This document shows, in pieces, positions 11,873 to 23,369 of a stretch of DNA of 64,000 bases. The translations under genes were made by a program, and so were the position numbers. The notes beneath the pieces are model-generated. The model was not told where the DNA came from. It searched no databases and saw nothing but the letters and a program-made list of their open reading frames with translations. This stretch comes from Antedon mediterranea. Lineage: Eukaryota > Echinodermata > Crinoidea > Comatulida > Antedonidae. The stretch lies in contig NC_092672.1 of the NCBI RefSeq assembly GCF_964355755.1, positions 15,312,501 to 15,376,500 on the forward strand, read 5' to 3'. Every line of letters begins with the position of its first letter. Position 1 is the first letter of the stretch.

Positions 11873-12099
11873 CGCGTATGCATCGTCAATATTTTGTTAT
11901 TATTATAACCTAATCTATAGAACCTAATCTATAGAACTTAAACATTATAAATTATATAATTTGTGGGTTTTACAGCTTCTTCTTCTTTTAAATTTAATAC
12001 TGCACACAATATAATAAAAAAAACCACAAACTCCAACATTATTGTCTAACAACAAAATGTCTAATTTCCCAGAACTTTCCTTATACATCATCCACCGAC

Positions 12100-12720
12100 A
12101 CTGTATAACCTTGACCTTGTAGTAATGTGCACGCGCGCAAAAACATCGGACTTCGACTTGAAACTATACCTATATCAGTAAGCCAACGAGTTAACAACCA
12201 CACACCACAAGTAACAATGGTATACAAGTCATGACCTTTGTAGTATCGTGCACGCGCACAAAAAAAATCAAATCGAACATCGACTTGGAACTATACGTAC
12301 ATAACAATAAGCCAATTAGTTAACAACAACAAGTAGCAATAGTATATTATGAACTTGACCTTGTGGTATCGTGCACGCGCACAAAAACATTGAATCGAGC
12401 ATCGACTTGGAACTATAACAGTAAACCAACAAGTTAACAACCACACACTACATACAAGTAGCAATTTGACCTTGACCTTGTTGTATCGTGTGCGCGCGCA
12501 AGAAAACATCGAACATCGACTTATAACTATACGTATAATAATAGTAAGCCAACAACCACACACTACAAGCAACAATGATATAACATGGCCTTGATCTTGA
12601 AGTATCGTGCACGCGCGCAGCAAATAACAAACATCGTCTTGAACTATTACGTACATTAAACATACGAGTTAACGTGCAAATATCGCGCGCATGAGCAGCA
12701 AATGATAATAATCCAACGCG
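12100..12720 (+). repeat. Satellite-like tandem array, unit about 118 bp, five diverged copies
   Basis: Five units share CGTGCACGCGCGCAAAAACA (or a near variant), ATCGACTTGGAACTATA, and AGTTAACAACCACACACTAC. The GCACGCGC core recurs near 12128, 12249, 12371, 12488 and 12608, so spacing is about 117-122 bp. Each unit has a TGACCTTG or close variant just before that core; its complement CAAGGTCA resembles the monomer site of SF-1/ERR-type nuclear receptors. Long minus-strand frames here are products of the repeat, not genes. Confidence 0.75.
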
Positions 12721-12849
12721 TAACGACGACCCTAACATACGTATCGTGAACAAACAATTATTGAAACAACTCAATACAATCATGATATAATGTATTAACT
12801 CGATCAAAATGGTTTGTGTCTAGCAATAAATTTGATTTGATTTTTTTTT

Positions 12850-13005
12850 TACATTTGTGGGCGAAAAATTCTCAATTTTTTTTACATTTGTGGGCGTTAT
12901 CACATTTGTGGGCGCTGTTTATTACATTTGTGGGTGATGCATTTTCACATTTGTGGTTGATGCGTTTTCACATTTGTGGGTGATGCGTTTCCACATTGGT
13001 GGGTT
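12850..13005 (+). repeat. Short tandem repeat of CACATTTGTGGGTGATGC type
   Basis: CATTTGTGGGCG or CATTTGTGGGTGATGC recurs about seven times between 12851 and 12998, first at irregular spacing and then every 22-23 bp with TTTTCA or TTTCCA linkers. The last units overlap the 3' end of the minus-strand frame 12922-13443 and supply its final codons. Confidence 0.8.
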
Positions 13006-13443
13006 CAACAAACCTTCATCACTCCCATTTGATGTAAGAAAGGTCTCTATCATTTCCGGTAGATCTCCTAGCGGAGTGACATCCCGTTCTCTGAGTATAT
13101 GTTCTACTACTACTTCAAATTCCTCTTTCCTTATGTTGTTTGTTGGCCTTTCTAATGATAATGTATTTGTCTTTGTACTGTATTTGAACGGAATACTTTT
13201 ACCAGTAAAGAAGTTACTGTAATAAATACGGTGATATCTTGTCTCAACAGCAGGAAAGTCAATAGCTCCTTCCACTCTGGTGATAACATCATGAGCCCAT
13301 GGTTCAGATTCTCCTCTCTCCTTGCACTTTTCTAGAACAATTTTTTTTTTATTCAATGTCTCACATGTTGAATAATCTATGCCTTTCTTTGAATCGACTT
13401 CAATGAATGTTTTACAAAAAAAACAATGTTCTTGAAAAATCAA
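12922..13443 (-). pseudogene. Fragment of an uncharacterised Cys-rich protein found in invertebrate repeats
   Basis: This 173-residue minus-strand frame begins with FQEHCFFCKTFIE, followed by a pattern of the form C-x2-C, then KKIVLEKCKERGESEPWAHD, then ETRYHRIYYSNFF. This spacing resembles a multicopy, uncharacterised invertebrate family with CxxC near the start, a 'C..R.D.WA' segment and an 'E..YH..CY..F' segment; here the expected CY is YY. Nothing shows a function. The last 25 or so residues come from a short tandem repeat, so the true C-terminus is lost. Another minus-strand frame at 13509-13742 may be an upstream piece, but I do not recognise it. It could be a transposon accessory gene or a truncated host pseudogene. 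Confidence 0.4.
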
Positions 13444-13744
13444 ATGATGAACTCAATCGACGTAATCTTTTTGGGAAGGGTTCAGAAGTTTTGGTTTTTA
13501 CATTTTCTTCAAAATTGATTTTCTTGTATACTTGTATACAATTCCTGACATTCACATGTCCTACCTAGAGGAAAGTAACATTCATTTTTCATTTGTCTTT
13601 TTAATTTAGAACATATATTATTAATGTATATTTTTATTATATTTATTAAGCTGTACCTGAATATCCCAGTTGTCCCATCTAATTCGTGTAGCGTGTAATA
13701 AGCTAGGTAGTCCCTGCTCTCATATGTACATCCCTCGGTCAAGT

Positions 13745-14340
13745 TGTCCTTTAAGTCGTTTCAATTGAAAATCTATTAGGAAATTGTATTTTTGTTTACT
13801 AAAAAATCAACTTTCTTTACGGCGCTTTTGTAAACAAACCGCTAACCCAAATAACGTCTTGTTTGGTACCTATCTGTTCTAAAATATATCAGCTACTATA
13901 ATTTGTAACAACCTTTGGGATTTTTTTTTAATCAAGGTAATGGAAATTGGTTTTATTAAGGTGTTAGGTTTTTAAAATTTCTAACAAGAATTTGTGAATC
14001 ATTTGATTGGCTATAGAGATAAATTAAGCTCTCTGATTGGCTGACACTTTTGTTTACGATGAAACAGCATGGCTTCCACCGTAGTTTTTCGAATGAACGT
14101 TTCAACATTTTGTGAATATTTAGGAATTTATTTTTATCCATATATTTTAAAACAGTAACAAAAAATATAAGTACCACACAGTGATATATTTTCAACTAGT
14201 TCTCCGATACTATTATATAATATTGTACACCAATTTTAATAAACAACGCCTCATTTTAAAGCTTATTAAATATAGATTATGAATTATATAAAAATCTAAA
14301 AAATGTCCGACACTACGCCGATTTTGTGATGCCATGCCTC
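13745..14340. other. No recognised feature
   Basis: AT-rich sequence with a short minus-strand open frame at 13956-14195 that resembles nothing known to me. From about 14340 the sequence becomes the left part of a locus that is duplicated in inverted orientation at 17840-18345. Confidence 0.5.
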
Positions 14341-14525
14341 ATATGTTTATATATCTAACAGTACCCACACTCATAGTAAGAAATTTTCGATTAAAATGGC
14401 AACCAAAAGTGGTTAATACTTATTTACAGTATTTTCAATTAGGCCCTATTGCAATAAGGTTTTAAGCTTATCCCCAAGGGCTCATAAATTTACCTACTTG
14501 TGTTAAACCAAACTGGGAGACTGAG

Positions 14526-16960
14526 GCCCTGTTCAGACCCATGGCGTTAGACCGTTTTAGCGTACGACGCTAAAAGAATGTGTGTCTGAACAGTTGGGAA
14601 TTAGCGTACAACGCGTTGTACGACGCTTGTAGCGTTGTAGTGGAAAACAGTTGATAGTACCGTTTTAGCGTACGACGCTACTGTAATTCAACAATGTATC
14701 CAATCAGAACGTTTTCTGTTATGACGCGAAACAAGGTTTGACCTAGGCTGACATCTTGTATCGTCAATGTGTGAGATCGATTTCAACAACAAAAAGGCCA
14801 GAATAAAGAAGGCTTAACTAGGCTACAAATACAACTGTTAAAAAATACTAGGCTACAAACTACATGTATCAACTGATTACCATTATATTTCTAACAAATG
14901 ATATAAATTTTCTAACAAATGACATAAATAAATGTTCCTTGTATTTAAACATAGGGACTACGATGCCGTCTTCTTTTAGGCCTAGCTAGAGCCATTCACG
15001 CATTTCATTCAAACTAAAAACTAGCGTGGAAACATCAAGTCACTCATTCATACAAGGCAGACTAGACTGGACAAGTTTAATGCTGAAAACCTCCTAACTC
15101 CTAAAAAATTCAGTAAACAAATGTAACCCTGCCATGGTTTACCATGTTTTCCTTATTAGATTTTTTAATCTTTTAATCTTTTCTTTGTTGTTAAGCCCAA
15201 GTTTTAATTAGTTGTTTATCTTTTTGTTAGAACTTCCTTTGCTGTTTATGTCATTATGTCATAAACTATGTGGTAATGCATGAGAGCTTTCTGTTTTTTC
15301 TATAGACACTGACCAATAATATCCTTTGCTTTTTTTCCCCAGCAACATGGATTGACCAATGGGATTAGCCTTGGCCAATATTAGGGTATGTTCCCATGTT
15401 TCATTCTCTTTTCCTGATTATGCCATCTGTAGTGCTACATATTAAAATATATGACTTTATTTAAAGCTAACTTACGCTTTACTGTACTACAGTATAATTA
15501 CATTACCGAACTAAGTTTAAAGTTCGCGTTGATTGGAAGTTTACATTACTGAACTAAGTTTTAAGTTCGCGTTGATTGGAAGTTTGTGCTAGTTTGGCAT
15601 ATTGCACTAAAAAAACTATATTTGATAGACTGTTCGTTTTATTTTGAATATTGGCTCTTTGTATAGGTGAGTGTTTGAACACCAATTTACTTTGTTCTAT
15701 ATTTAAAGTTAATTATTGTATAAGTATATTACTGTTGTTATTACCGTATTTACAGTTAACTGTTTTAATGGAAGTCATTACAGTATAGTACATAACTTAA
15801 CGTGACATTATTATTAATTATGTTTAAACCTATTTTTATAAATGGAATGTTTCCATGATTGGTCTGTTACTATTAGGGTAAGCAGGCTCAAGATAGACCT
15901 ATTACTGTATATCATATAGGCATTGTATAGATCAGCAAATTGTTATTTTCCTCTTTTTATATTTATTGTTCTTTAAGACAATGTTTTCATTTTCCTTTTC
16001 ATTATGTTATTTTTGAGACAACAATTGCCATTATGAAGTCGTTTTATGACTATTGCCATGTAAGGTACATTCAATGTTAAACTATTTTGGACAGTATACT
16101 GTATTATTATACTGTATTATTATAATGTATTTTGGCTCTTTGTATAGGCTACCGAAGAACCACTGGTTCTCGGACACCGAAATTATCTGTATAGACTGCT
16201 ATATAAATCAACTGTATTCATCTACCGTAAGGCAAAAACGCAAGACGGAGGTCAAGGTCGCCGTTGGAAGCGGTAGCTACCTTATCTTTAATAACCTTAT
16301 CGGCGCCTTAGATAAGTCATACTTTCCGTTCTCTTCTGTTTTACTTTTATTTTATTCTAGTTTGGTCGAATAAACCGTGTTTTGTTCCATTTAAATTTAT
16401 GTTCTGATGTTTTTGTATTTGAGTTACGTTTGCGCTATATTTATTCGTTAAGATTAATTATAAAGTTGCGGAAACAAACCTGGGTTACACAAACAAGAGG
16501 GAAGCTGGTGTATTTTTGATTAGCAAGTTAAGGGTTATTTTCAACTGAACTGGACTAATCACAATCAATGATTAACACAATCTCCATCTTCATTAGGAGG
16601 CCTGCTTTATTGTCATAACAACACAAGGCCTGGGGAAAATGTTTTTTACTACAAAATAAAAACAACAGAAGCAGAAATTTTGCTTTACTATATTTAAAAA
16701 AATAAATCTGAGGTCTGTTTTATTTACGGCCAATTTTGTCATTTTGTCATAATTGTAGGGCTGAGATCTAGGCCTATATACAGTGGAAATAATGATGAGA
16801 GCACATGAATATGCAACTAGTAATAGCCTGAATGACGCACTTCCGTTGTAACGATAATCGTACATCATGGGTCTGAACACCTTCTCTGCGGTTTGTAATG
16901 TGACCTTGCTAGTAACGTTGTACGCTAAAACGATCTAACGCCATAAGTCTGAACATAGCC
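14526..16960. mobile_element. TIR element M1, 4-bp target site, superfamily unknown
   Basis: The left end GCCCTGTTCAGACCCATGGC and the right end (inward GGCTATGTTCAGACTTATGG) are inverted repeats that continue through GTTAGACCGTTTTAGCGTAC with few mismatches, about 40 bp in all. TGAG flanks it on both sides (14522-14525, 16961-16964). Apart from a nested LTR-like insertion it is about 1.07 kb and non-coding. A second copy of the family lies at 17072-19483. The 4-bp target site argues against hAT and Tc1/mariner; I cannot assign the superfamily. Confidence 0.75.
15122..16489 (+). mobile_element. Putative solo LTR nested in M1
   Basis: This 1368-bp insertion starts TGTAACCC and ends GGGTTACA, with CAAA on both sides (15118-15121 and 16490-16493). 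The M2 copy lacks it at the matching place (near 19080), which confirms an insertion. TG...CA ends, a short target-site duplication and an AATAAA near 16370 fit a solo LTR of a Gypsy-like element. No gag or pol is present. A small TIR element is the alternative, since the eight terminal bases are also an inverted repeat. Confidence 0.6.
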
Positions 16961-17086
16961 TGAGAGATTGGCATGTTCCATTCATCGCAAATCAATACAT
17001 ATGTATAAACGTATATTAAATCTATCAAAATAATATTTTCTTAAGAAAATCGGCCTGTCTTCAACATTATGGCCCTGTTCAGATCC

Positions 17087-17240
17087 CTGGTTAGCGACGA
17101 AGGCATATCTCCTTACTTCGGTTTCGTTTTTTTTTGGCATGTTTGGAATCCCTTTTATTGTATTTGTTTATGTAGAGCGCTTAGAGGTTTCACAACATTA
17201 GGCACTATATAAATCCAGGATATTATTATTATAATTATGC
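17087..17240 (+). mobile_element. SINE-like insertion with (ATT)n tail
   Basis: Inside M2's left end, where M1 continues directly, about 150 bp are inserted that end AGCGCTTAGAGGTTTC, then ACTATATAAATCCAGGATA and a run of TTATTATTA. A tail of the form 'GCGCTATATAAATnn(ATT)n' is typical of animal V-type and CR1/L2-tailed SINEs. The 5' head is not recognisable. Confidence 0.5.
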
Positions 17241-17708
17241 TATTAGACCGTTTTAGCGTACGACGCTAAAAGAATGTGGGGATTAAAGTGTACGTGTTGT
17301 ACGACGCTTGTAGCGTGTTAGTGGAAAACGGTTGATAGTACCGTTTTAGCATACAACACTACTGTAATTCAACGTTGTATCTCATCACAACGTTTCCTGT
17401 TATGACGCAAAAACAAAGTTTGACCTAGATTGACAACGTGTATCATCAATGTGTGAGATGGATTTCAACAAAAGAAAAGGCCAAAATAAATAATAACTAG
17501 ACTACAAATACAACTGTTTAAAAAAACTAGGCTACAAACTACATGTATTAACTGATTACCATTATTTTTTCTAACAAATGAAATAAATAAATGCACCTTA
17601 TATACATAGGGACTACGATCCCGTCTCCTTTTAGGCCTAGCTAGAGCCATTCATGCATTCATTCAAGCTAAAAACTAGCATGGGACATCAAGTCACTCAT
17701 TCATATTA

Positions 17709-19004
17709 TCTATATATAAATTTACGTAAGGGCAAAATTCGGTAAATCGCGCCTTACTTCTAGAATTTTTACTCGATGGTATATAAAGTTGGTTCGTACT
17801 TTCGGTACTGATTTTAACCACCTGATGTAACCCTGTTTACTAATTAAATTAAGTTAGATAATTAGTTATTGACGATTAAAACAAATTTAGGTTCAACGAT
17901 TTGCCCCAAATAGGGGTGTTTTCCGATCGTGGTATACACTGTCTAATGGATGTCCATCTTGAAAAATACCCGCCACAAAAATGCGAGGAGGCTTCGCATT
18001 TTCCTATCTCCTCCTACGATAATTGTTTTTAATAGCTGAAAACCGGTTGAACAGTTCGAGTACAGCATCATAATGTTGAAGACAGGCCGATTTTCTTTAA
18101 AAAATACTATTTTGATACATTTAATATACGTTTTTACAAATGTATTGATTTGTGATGAATGGAACATTCCAAATTATTTGGTTTAACCATAGAGGTATAG
18201 ATTTAGATTTATGGGCCCCCTTGGAGAATAAACATAAATAGTATTGCAATGCTGTACAATACTGTTAAGGTATTAACCACTTTTGATCGCAATTTGAATC
18301 GCAAATTTCTTACTGTGAGTGTTGGTACTGTTAGATGTAATATAAAAATATATACAAATAAACTTTATTACTGTGAGTGTGGGTAGGCCCTACTGTTAGA
18401 TTATAAACATATAATATACAAATAAATAAACGTTATTACTGACAGTTGCTTCTCAACGTTTGTATTAATTAATAATTTAAAAATATATAAACGTCGTAGT
18501 GGTGTATCGTTACATGTACTTTACTATTTCAATCGACTATGACAGTGAGAGTTTTAACAAAGTACCGTATTAAATCGTAAATGTTTTACTGTATTTAGTG
18601 GTATATTATTTATAGGCCTATAACACATTAAAAACAATATTTCGTTACTGAGTGGATAAGAATATATTTTAAAATGTTTCCTCTTTGTACCTATCTTCTT
18701 CCCCCATCCCTCAACCCTTAATGTTACATACAAAACACAAATTGGGTTTGTTTAAATGAGTCCAAATAAAAAATTTTGACTCATTTTGTTTCTCTCTCGG
18801 AAGTAATTCCCAGGGTGCTAATTTTGGTTGACTACATAAATCATTGTGTATATTTATTCGTTTCTGTAAACGACAATGTATTATAGTCCTGCGGTACGTA
18901 CATTTGAAATCTCCATTTTTTTCTCGCTGGAAATACTGTGTATTCGAGAACCATCTGTGGGCACGACCTAGATGGTACGCGAGCGAAGCGAGCGTGCCAT
19001 CTAG
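17709..19004 (+). mobile_element. Non-autonomous Helitron nested in M2
   Basis: The left end is TCTATATATAAATTTACGTA after an A; the right end is a GC-rich hairpin (GGTACGCGAGCG, AA, then CGAGCGTGCC at about 18973-18997) followed by ATCTAG and a T. TC at the 5' end, hairpin plus CTAG at the 3' end and insertion between A and T are the Helitron hallmarks. M1 lacks this insertion. It encodes no Rep/helicase. Its middle (about 17840-18345) is an inverted copy of the locus into which M1 and M2 inserted. Confidence 0.85.
17840..18345 (-). repeat. Inverted, insertion-free copy of the surrounding locus, inside the Helitron
   Basis: The complement of this stretch matches, in order, about 14340-14522, 16965-17071 and 19484-19700. 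Shared landmarks include AACCACTTTTG, GTTCCATTCATC, AATCGGCCTGTCTTCAACAT, GGTTTTCAGCTATTAAAA and CATCCATTAGACAGTGTATA. Both TIR elements are absent: the M2 site is precisely empty, and the M1 site is empty with a nearby small indel. It may be a Helitron capture of host or repeat sequence, or another copy of a dispersed repeat present at both places. Confidence 0.8.
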
Positions 19005-19929
19005 TTATATACAAGGCAGACTATAGACAGGACAAGTTTAATGCTGAAAACCCCCTAACTCCAAACAAATTCAGTAAACAAGGGGAGCTGTGTTTTTTTT
19101 ACTAGCATGGTTAGGGTTATTTATAACCGACTGATGGCAATACATTTTTTCTTCCATATGGTTAACACACAAAATGCCTTCATCTCCATCAAGAGGCCTG
19201 CTTTAATTTTCGTAACAATACAAGAGCCTGGGGGAAATGTTTTTACTACAAAATAAAAACAGTAAAAACAGAAATTGGACTGTACTAAATTAAAAAAAAA
19301 TGAATACTGAGGTATGTTTTGTTTACGGTAAATTTTGTCCTAATTTTGTAGGGCTGAGATCTGATGATTAATGAATGATGCACTTCCGTAGTAACGATAA
19401 CAGTACGCTATGAGTCTGAACACCTCATTTGTCTGCGGTGACCTTGCTCGTAACGTTGTAACGCCATGGGTCTGAACATAGCCTATGATGCTGTACTCAA
19501 GCTTTTCAACTGGTTTTCAGCTATTAAAAAAAATTATCATAGGTAAATCCGAAGCATCCTCGTATTATTGTGTGCAGGTATTTTTCAAGATGAACATCCA
19601 TTAGACAGTGTATACCACAATCGAAAACACCATATTTGGGCAAATCGTTAAACCTAAATTCGTTTTAATTGTTAATAACTAATTTTCTAACTCAATTTAA
19701 GAAAGAAATTTAATATTTTTACATGGTAATACCCAGTACTACATGATTGTAGTGTGACCCAAAGAATAGAATATGTGTTGTATATGTGTAATTATATACA
19801 GTTTACCATACTGTATACATACTACATACAGTATAGGTGAAATTACGGGACCCGCCATTTATTATAATTTGTGTTTCTTGTGAAACATTCCATTTTTAAT
19901 CCATAGAAAGTTTGCCCTTGAGTGTCAAT

Positions 19930-20175
19930 ATAACTTTTGGTTTGTAATCTATGACCAATCATTGAAATTCATAAAATCGCGCGTAACTTATGCTACGCAA
20001 CTTCTTGCACATCTACACCTACAGGTCAATCTTATGACAAAGTTATATAATCTTATATTGTATTAGAGATACGCTGCGGACGAATTTTTGGGAAAGAAAG
20101 AAGAACTGGACATGAAACTCGTCACTTTGACGAGTTAGTTATCCGCACCACAAACGCCACGCGCACGTACGTTCA
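19930..20175 (+). repeat. Dispersed repeat R2, copy 1
   Basis: It contains ACCAATCATTGAAATTCATA, AAATCGCGCGTAA, GACAAAGTTATATAATCTTA, GAGATACGCTGCGGA and a final GACGAGTTAGTTATCCGC. Related copies occur at about 23925-24010, 25255-25365, 45745-46010 and 46395-46605. It is non-coding. The full unit and its ends are not clear. Confidence 0.7.
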
Positions 20176-20593
20176 GCCTGTCTTTAAAAAACACCCAAAA
20201 AAGATTTTTGTGCTACTATAATTGATATGCTAACCTATAACATGTTATAGGTTAGCAGATTTCTAACATAGGTGAAATGGCTCTGATAGGAGCAAATTAT
20301 TGTTTTCCCCCCTCTATCATATAAAAATGCAGTACAAATTTTGATATCCCATATACACAGTATATATAGCATTGCCTCTCCGTACAACAAACGCCACATG
20401 CACGACATATGTTAAATTGAAATTACGTAAACTATAGATGCGCGCTCTTTTAAATGTGATGAACTAAAACGCAAAATATGAATATAGATTGGATAGAAAC
20501 TTTACAACATATTTGAATGCCTGTGTTTTCTTTTAGCCCTTGCTCAGAAATCTTTCTATCCAGCAGCAGCTTCAAACTTGAAATGCACTTTAA

Positions 20594-22132
20594 AGGGGGA
20601 TTCTGGGTTTAAAATTGGTTTTAAATATCGTTTATTTATTAAATAAAAAATATTATAACAATATAGACATGTCAGAATGAAGAAGTAATAACGAGAAATT
20701 AAAAAAATTAAATTTCATATACATTTTAGGGTAAATTCATGGAAAGTCTGTTTTTCAGCAGCTTAGGGAAGCTCATTAATATTCATGAGATATTCACAAA
20801 ATCACGTCACCAGTGGATTCCAAACTCGCGACGTCATGTACGTTGTGTTTGTCAACTAATTTACATCTCTCTCCCCTGTCAAACGACGACCACCCGATCA
20901 TTGTGAAATACATTTTTTGTAGATTTTCTAAGCTAGGCCTAAAGTGTAATAATAACAGTAGTAGCATATATTTATTTGACATTTAATGAAATACAAAATT
21001 TAGTACAGATACGGAATAAATTATACTATTTTTATACCGCTATAGTACAGATCGTATTATCGGCTTCACGTACAATACTACTCTAGGCCTAGCCTAATAA
21101 TAATATGGGCGAGAGCCATTCTGACTAGGGATTCCATGCCACGATGGCTACGTTAAAACAATGGGGCCCATGGGCCTAGCTAGCCTACTACTAGACGATT
21201 GGCCCATAAATAACAAAACCCATCCTATCAACCAAACTCCTAAACAATCTAAACCTAAAACGTTCTACAAAATCGACTGTAAATATTGAAGCAAAACAAG
21301 GTCCGATCGCCGTCCACACGTATAAAATAGGCTTAGTTTACTCTCCAAAAAAGCGGAGACTCATGCATCAAGCAAGTAGACCAGGTAGTAGGAAGGAGAC
21401 CTAGCCGATCCGGCCCAGTTAAAAATTGAGCTAGCTAGTGTAGTAGACCCTATGCGAATTGATACTACCAGGCCTTTTACTATAGGCTGCACTACACAAA
21501 TATTCCAACTCTCTCATTCGAGCTATATTATCTATACCAATCCGGTAGGTCAAGTCGACCTTTAATCAAATACTGTACATCGTTCATGTTGTGATTATAG
21601 ACGGGGTATACTCGACCCGACCAGTTTGGTATTGTTGTATCTGCTTATCACGTGACGATGCCAGGCATGGGCAGCAGAGAGAGCACGTGTATTTTCGTCT
21701 CGCTCGATCCTCAGCAGGAATGTACAGTATACGTTACGCTTCATTGATTTTGATTTTTCCCTAAGTCGGTGCGAAAATCGGCAAACGTAAAGTGCAAACA
21801 TATCTAATTTTTCACTGTTTTGATGAATTTTCATAAAAAATTGACTTTATAAATGGGAAGACCGACTAAAATTACATCAGATAAGTATAATTTTACAAAA
21901 GTAATTGATATGGTTTTTGATAACGAGTCGTCGAAAGATGGACCATTTCACGAATTTCCTATTTTGTAACCACAGTGTGATTTTGCCGTAGCTGCACTTG
22001 TAATCTGGCCTGATTTCACAGCCTTCGTTCTGCTTCACTGGGCGCTTATATAAATTGAAACTTTTACCGTTCAAGAGACAAACAAATATATTTTACATTT
22101 TTTACTATTCATTTTAAACCCGGAACCCCCCT
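20594..22132. mobile_element. TTAA-flanked TIR element (Kolobok- or piggyBac-like)
   Basis: TTAA lies at 20590-20593 and 22133-22136. The ends are inverted repeats of about 22 bp: AGGGGGATTCTGGGTTTAAA at left and AGGGGGGTTCCGGGTTTAAA read inward from the right. The 1539-bp body has no transposase-like ORF. An isolated end of the same family is present at 57283-57307. TTAA with a terminus of AGGG type fits Kolobok as well as piggyBac, so the superfamily is left open. Confidence 0.75.
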
Positions 22133-22194
22133 TTAAAGCCCCATCTTAGCAGCAGTTTAGCCTAACTTAACCTATGTAGCACAAATTGATGGGT

Positions 22195-22348
22195 GCTGGT
22201 CACACAACTTTGCGCTGATTACTAGTTGCATTATGGGAGTATGTTTCCATACGTGTTTGATCCAAAAAAATGACTGGGATAATAATGTTCAGCGCATTGA
22301 GAGCTTGCTTATATGCGCTATATGAGAATGAATTATTATTATTATTAA
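22195..22348 (+). mobile_element. SINE-like remnant with (ATT)n tail
   Basis: The stretch ends with CAGCGCATTGAGAGCTTGCT, then ATGCGCTATATGAGAATGAA and TTATTATTATTATTA. This is the same tail style as at 17087-17240. The 5' head cannot be identified. Confidence 0.5.
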
Positions 22349-22349
22349 A

Positions 22350-22640
22350 GGTGTCAAATAGACAATGCACAGTAATGATGTATGATCGTTTTCCATATAA
22401 TATTTCTTTAAATAATTAAATAAAGTTTGTTTAAAGCGATAAACCTTTTGGCAGATGTTTTTTCTATAACAGCTACATGTTTTTACTGACCAGGGATTTC
22501 CCTTTTATAAAAAAAAAACATGCATTTATAGTTGTCAAATAGACAATGCAACAATGACGTATGATCATTTTCTATTTATTTTTTATTAAATAATTCAGTG
22601 AAATGATAAATAAATGTTTGTTTAAGGCAATTAAATTTTA
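22350..22640 (+). repeat. Near-tandem duplication of about 100 bp
   Basis: GTGTCAAATAGACAATGCAC at about 22351 and GTTGTCAAATAGACAATGCA at about 22531 each begin a block that continues with a TATGATC-TTTTC segment, AAATAATT and GTTTGTTTAA. Spacing is about 180 bp. No function is apparent. Confidence 0.6.
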
Positions 22641-23369
22641 ATAAATAGATTAATAACTTATTCATAAAATATAGGATGTAGCAATCAATACAGTCTTCAT
22701 GCATGGGCCTCTTATAATAATTTAAGTCTTCATCTCACAGGACTTAGCAGCCACTGACATCTTCCATGTAAAACAGTGCCCTCAATTTTGGCTAGTATAC
22801 CCAAATACGGTGGAAGCTTTGCTTTTTCCGTACAAGTATGTACATATATTATACTTTTTAGGTCAGTAGTTTTTGACATTATAGTATCAAACATTATGAT
22901 GGGTATCTAAAAATCTAATAAAACTGGGTTTAAATGTAATATAAATATACTTTAATAATAATGGGTACGTATGCCAGCCCATGATTGGTACGAGCCAGCC
23001 CATGATAGGTTCGAGCGAGCCAAAATTTTTGGTACAATAAGCCAAAATTTGAGCTGGTGGGTACAAGTTGGCATGGGTACGGGTTGACTTGTATCCCAAA
23101 TTGATGGCTCCAAAGAGAAGGCACTGTATCCTACAACTGTTATATTGTTTTATAGGCTTCTTCATACTCCAATGATTTAACTAGGTTTGAACTTGTTTCT
23201 ATGGACGGCTTAGATTACCCGCCGTGCAAACGCCACAAACACGTCATACGTTAGAATATTGCGCACAGAAAAAATTATGCCATTGTGACCTGAAGAAAAT
23301 AAAATGTTAGTCTTCCCTTTATTTTGTGTCATTCTAAGTATATACAATATACACTATTTACTGTGTATT

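Larger units (their letters stand above)
17072..19483. mobile_element. TIR element M2, same family as M1
   Basis: It starts GCCCTGTTCAGATCCCTGG and ends CGCCATGGGTCTGAACATAG plus CC, with TATG on both sides (17068-17071, 19484-19487). Its body matches M1 (for example the GACCGTTTTAGCGTACGACG block near 17250 and the segment after 19010). It has gained a SINE-like insertion near its left end and a Helitron in its middle. The site without the insertion is preserved inside that Helitron, where ACATTATGATGCTGTA carries a single TATG. Confidence 0.8.

Noticed and set aside
12291-12807. Two minus-strand frames of about 120 codons
   Set aside because: They are produced by the 118-bp satellite; their internal repeats match the DNA repeat and they have no protein-like features.
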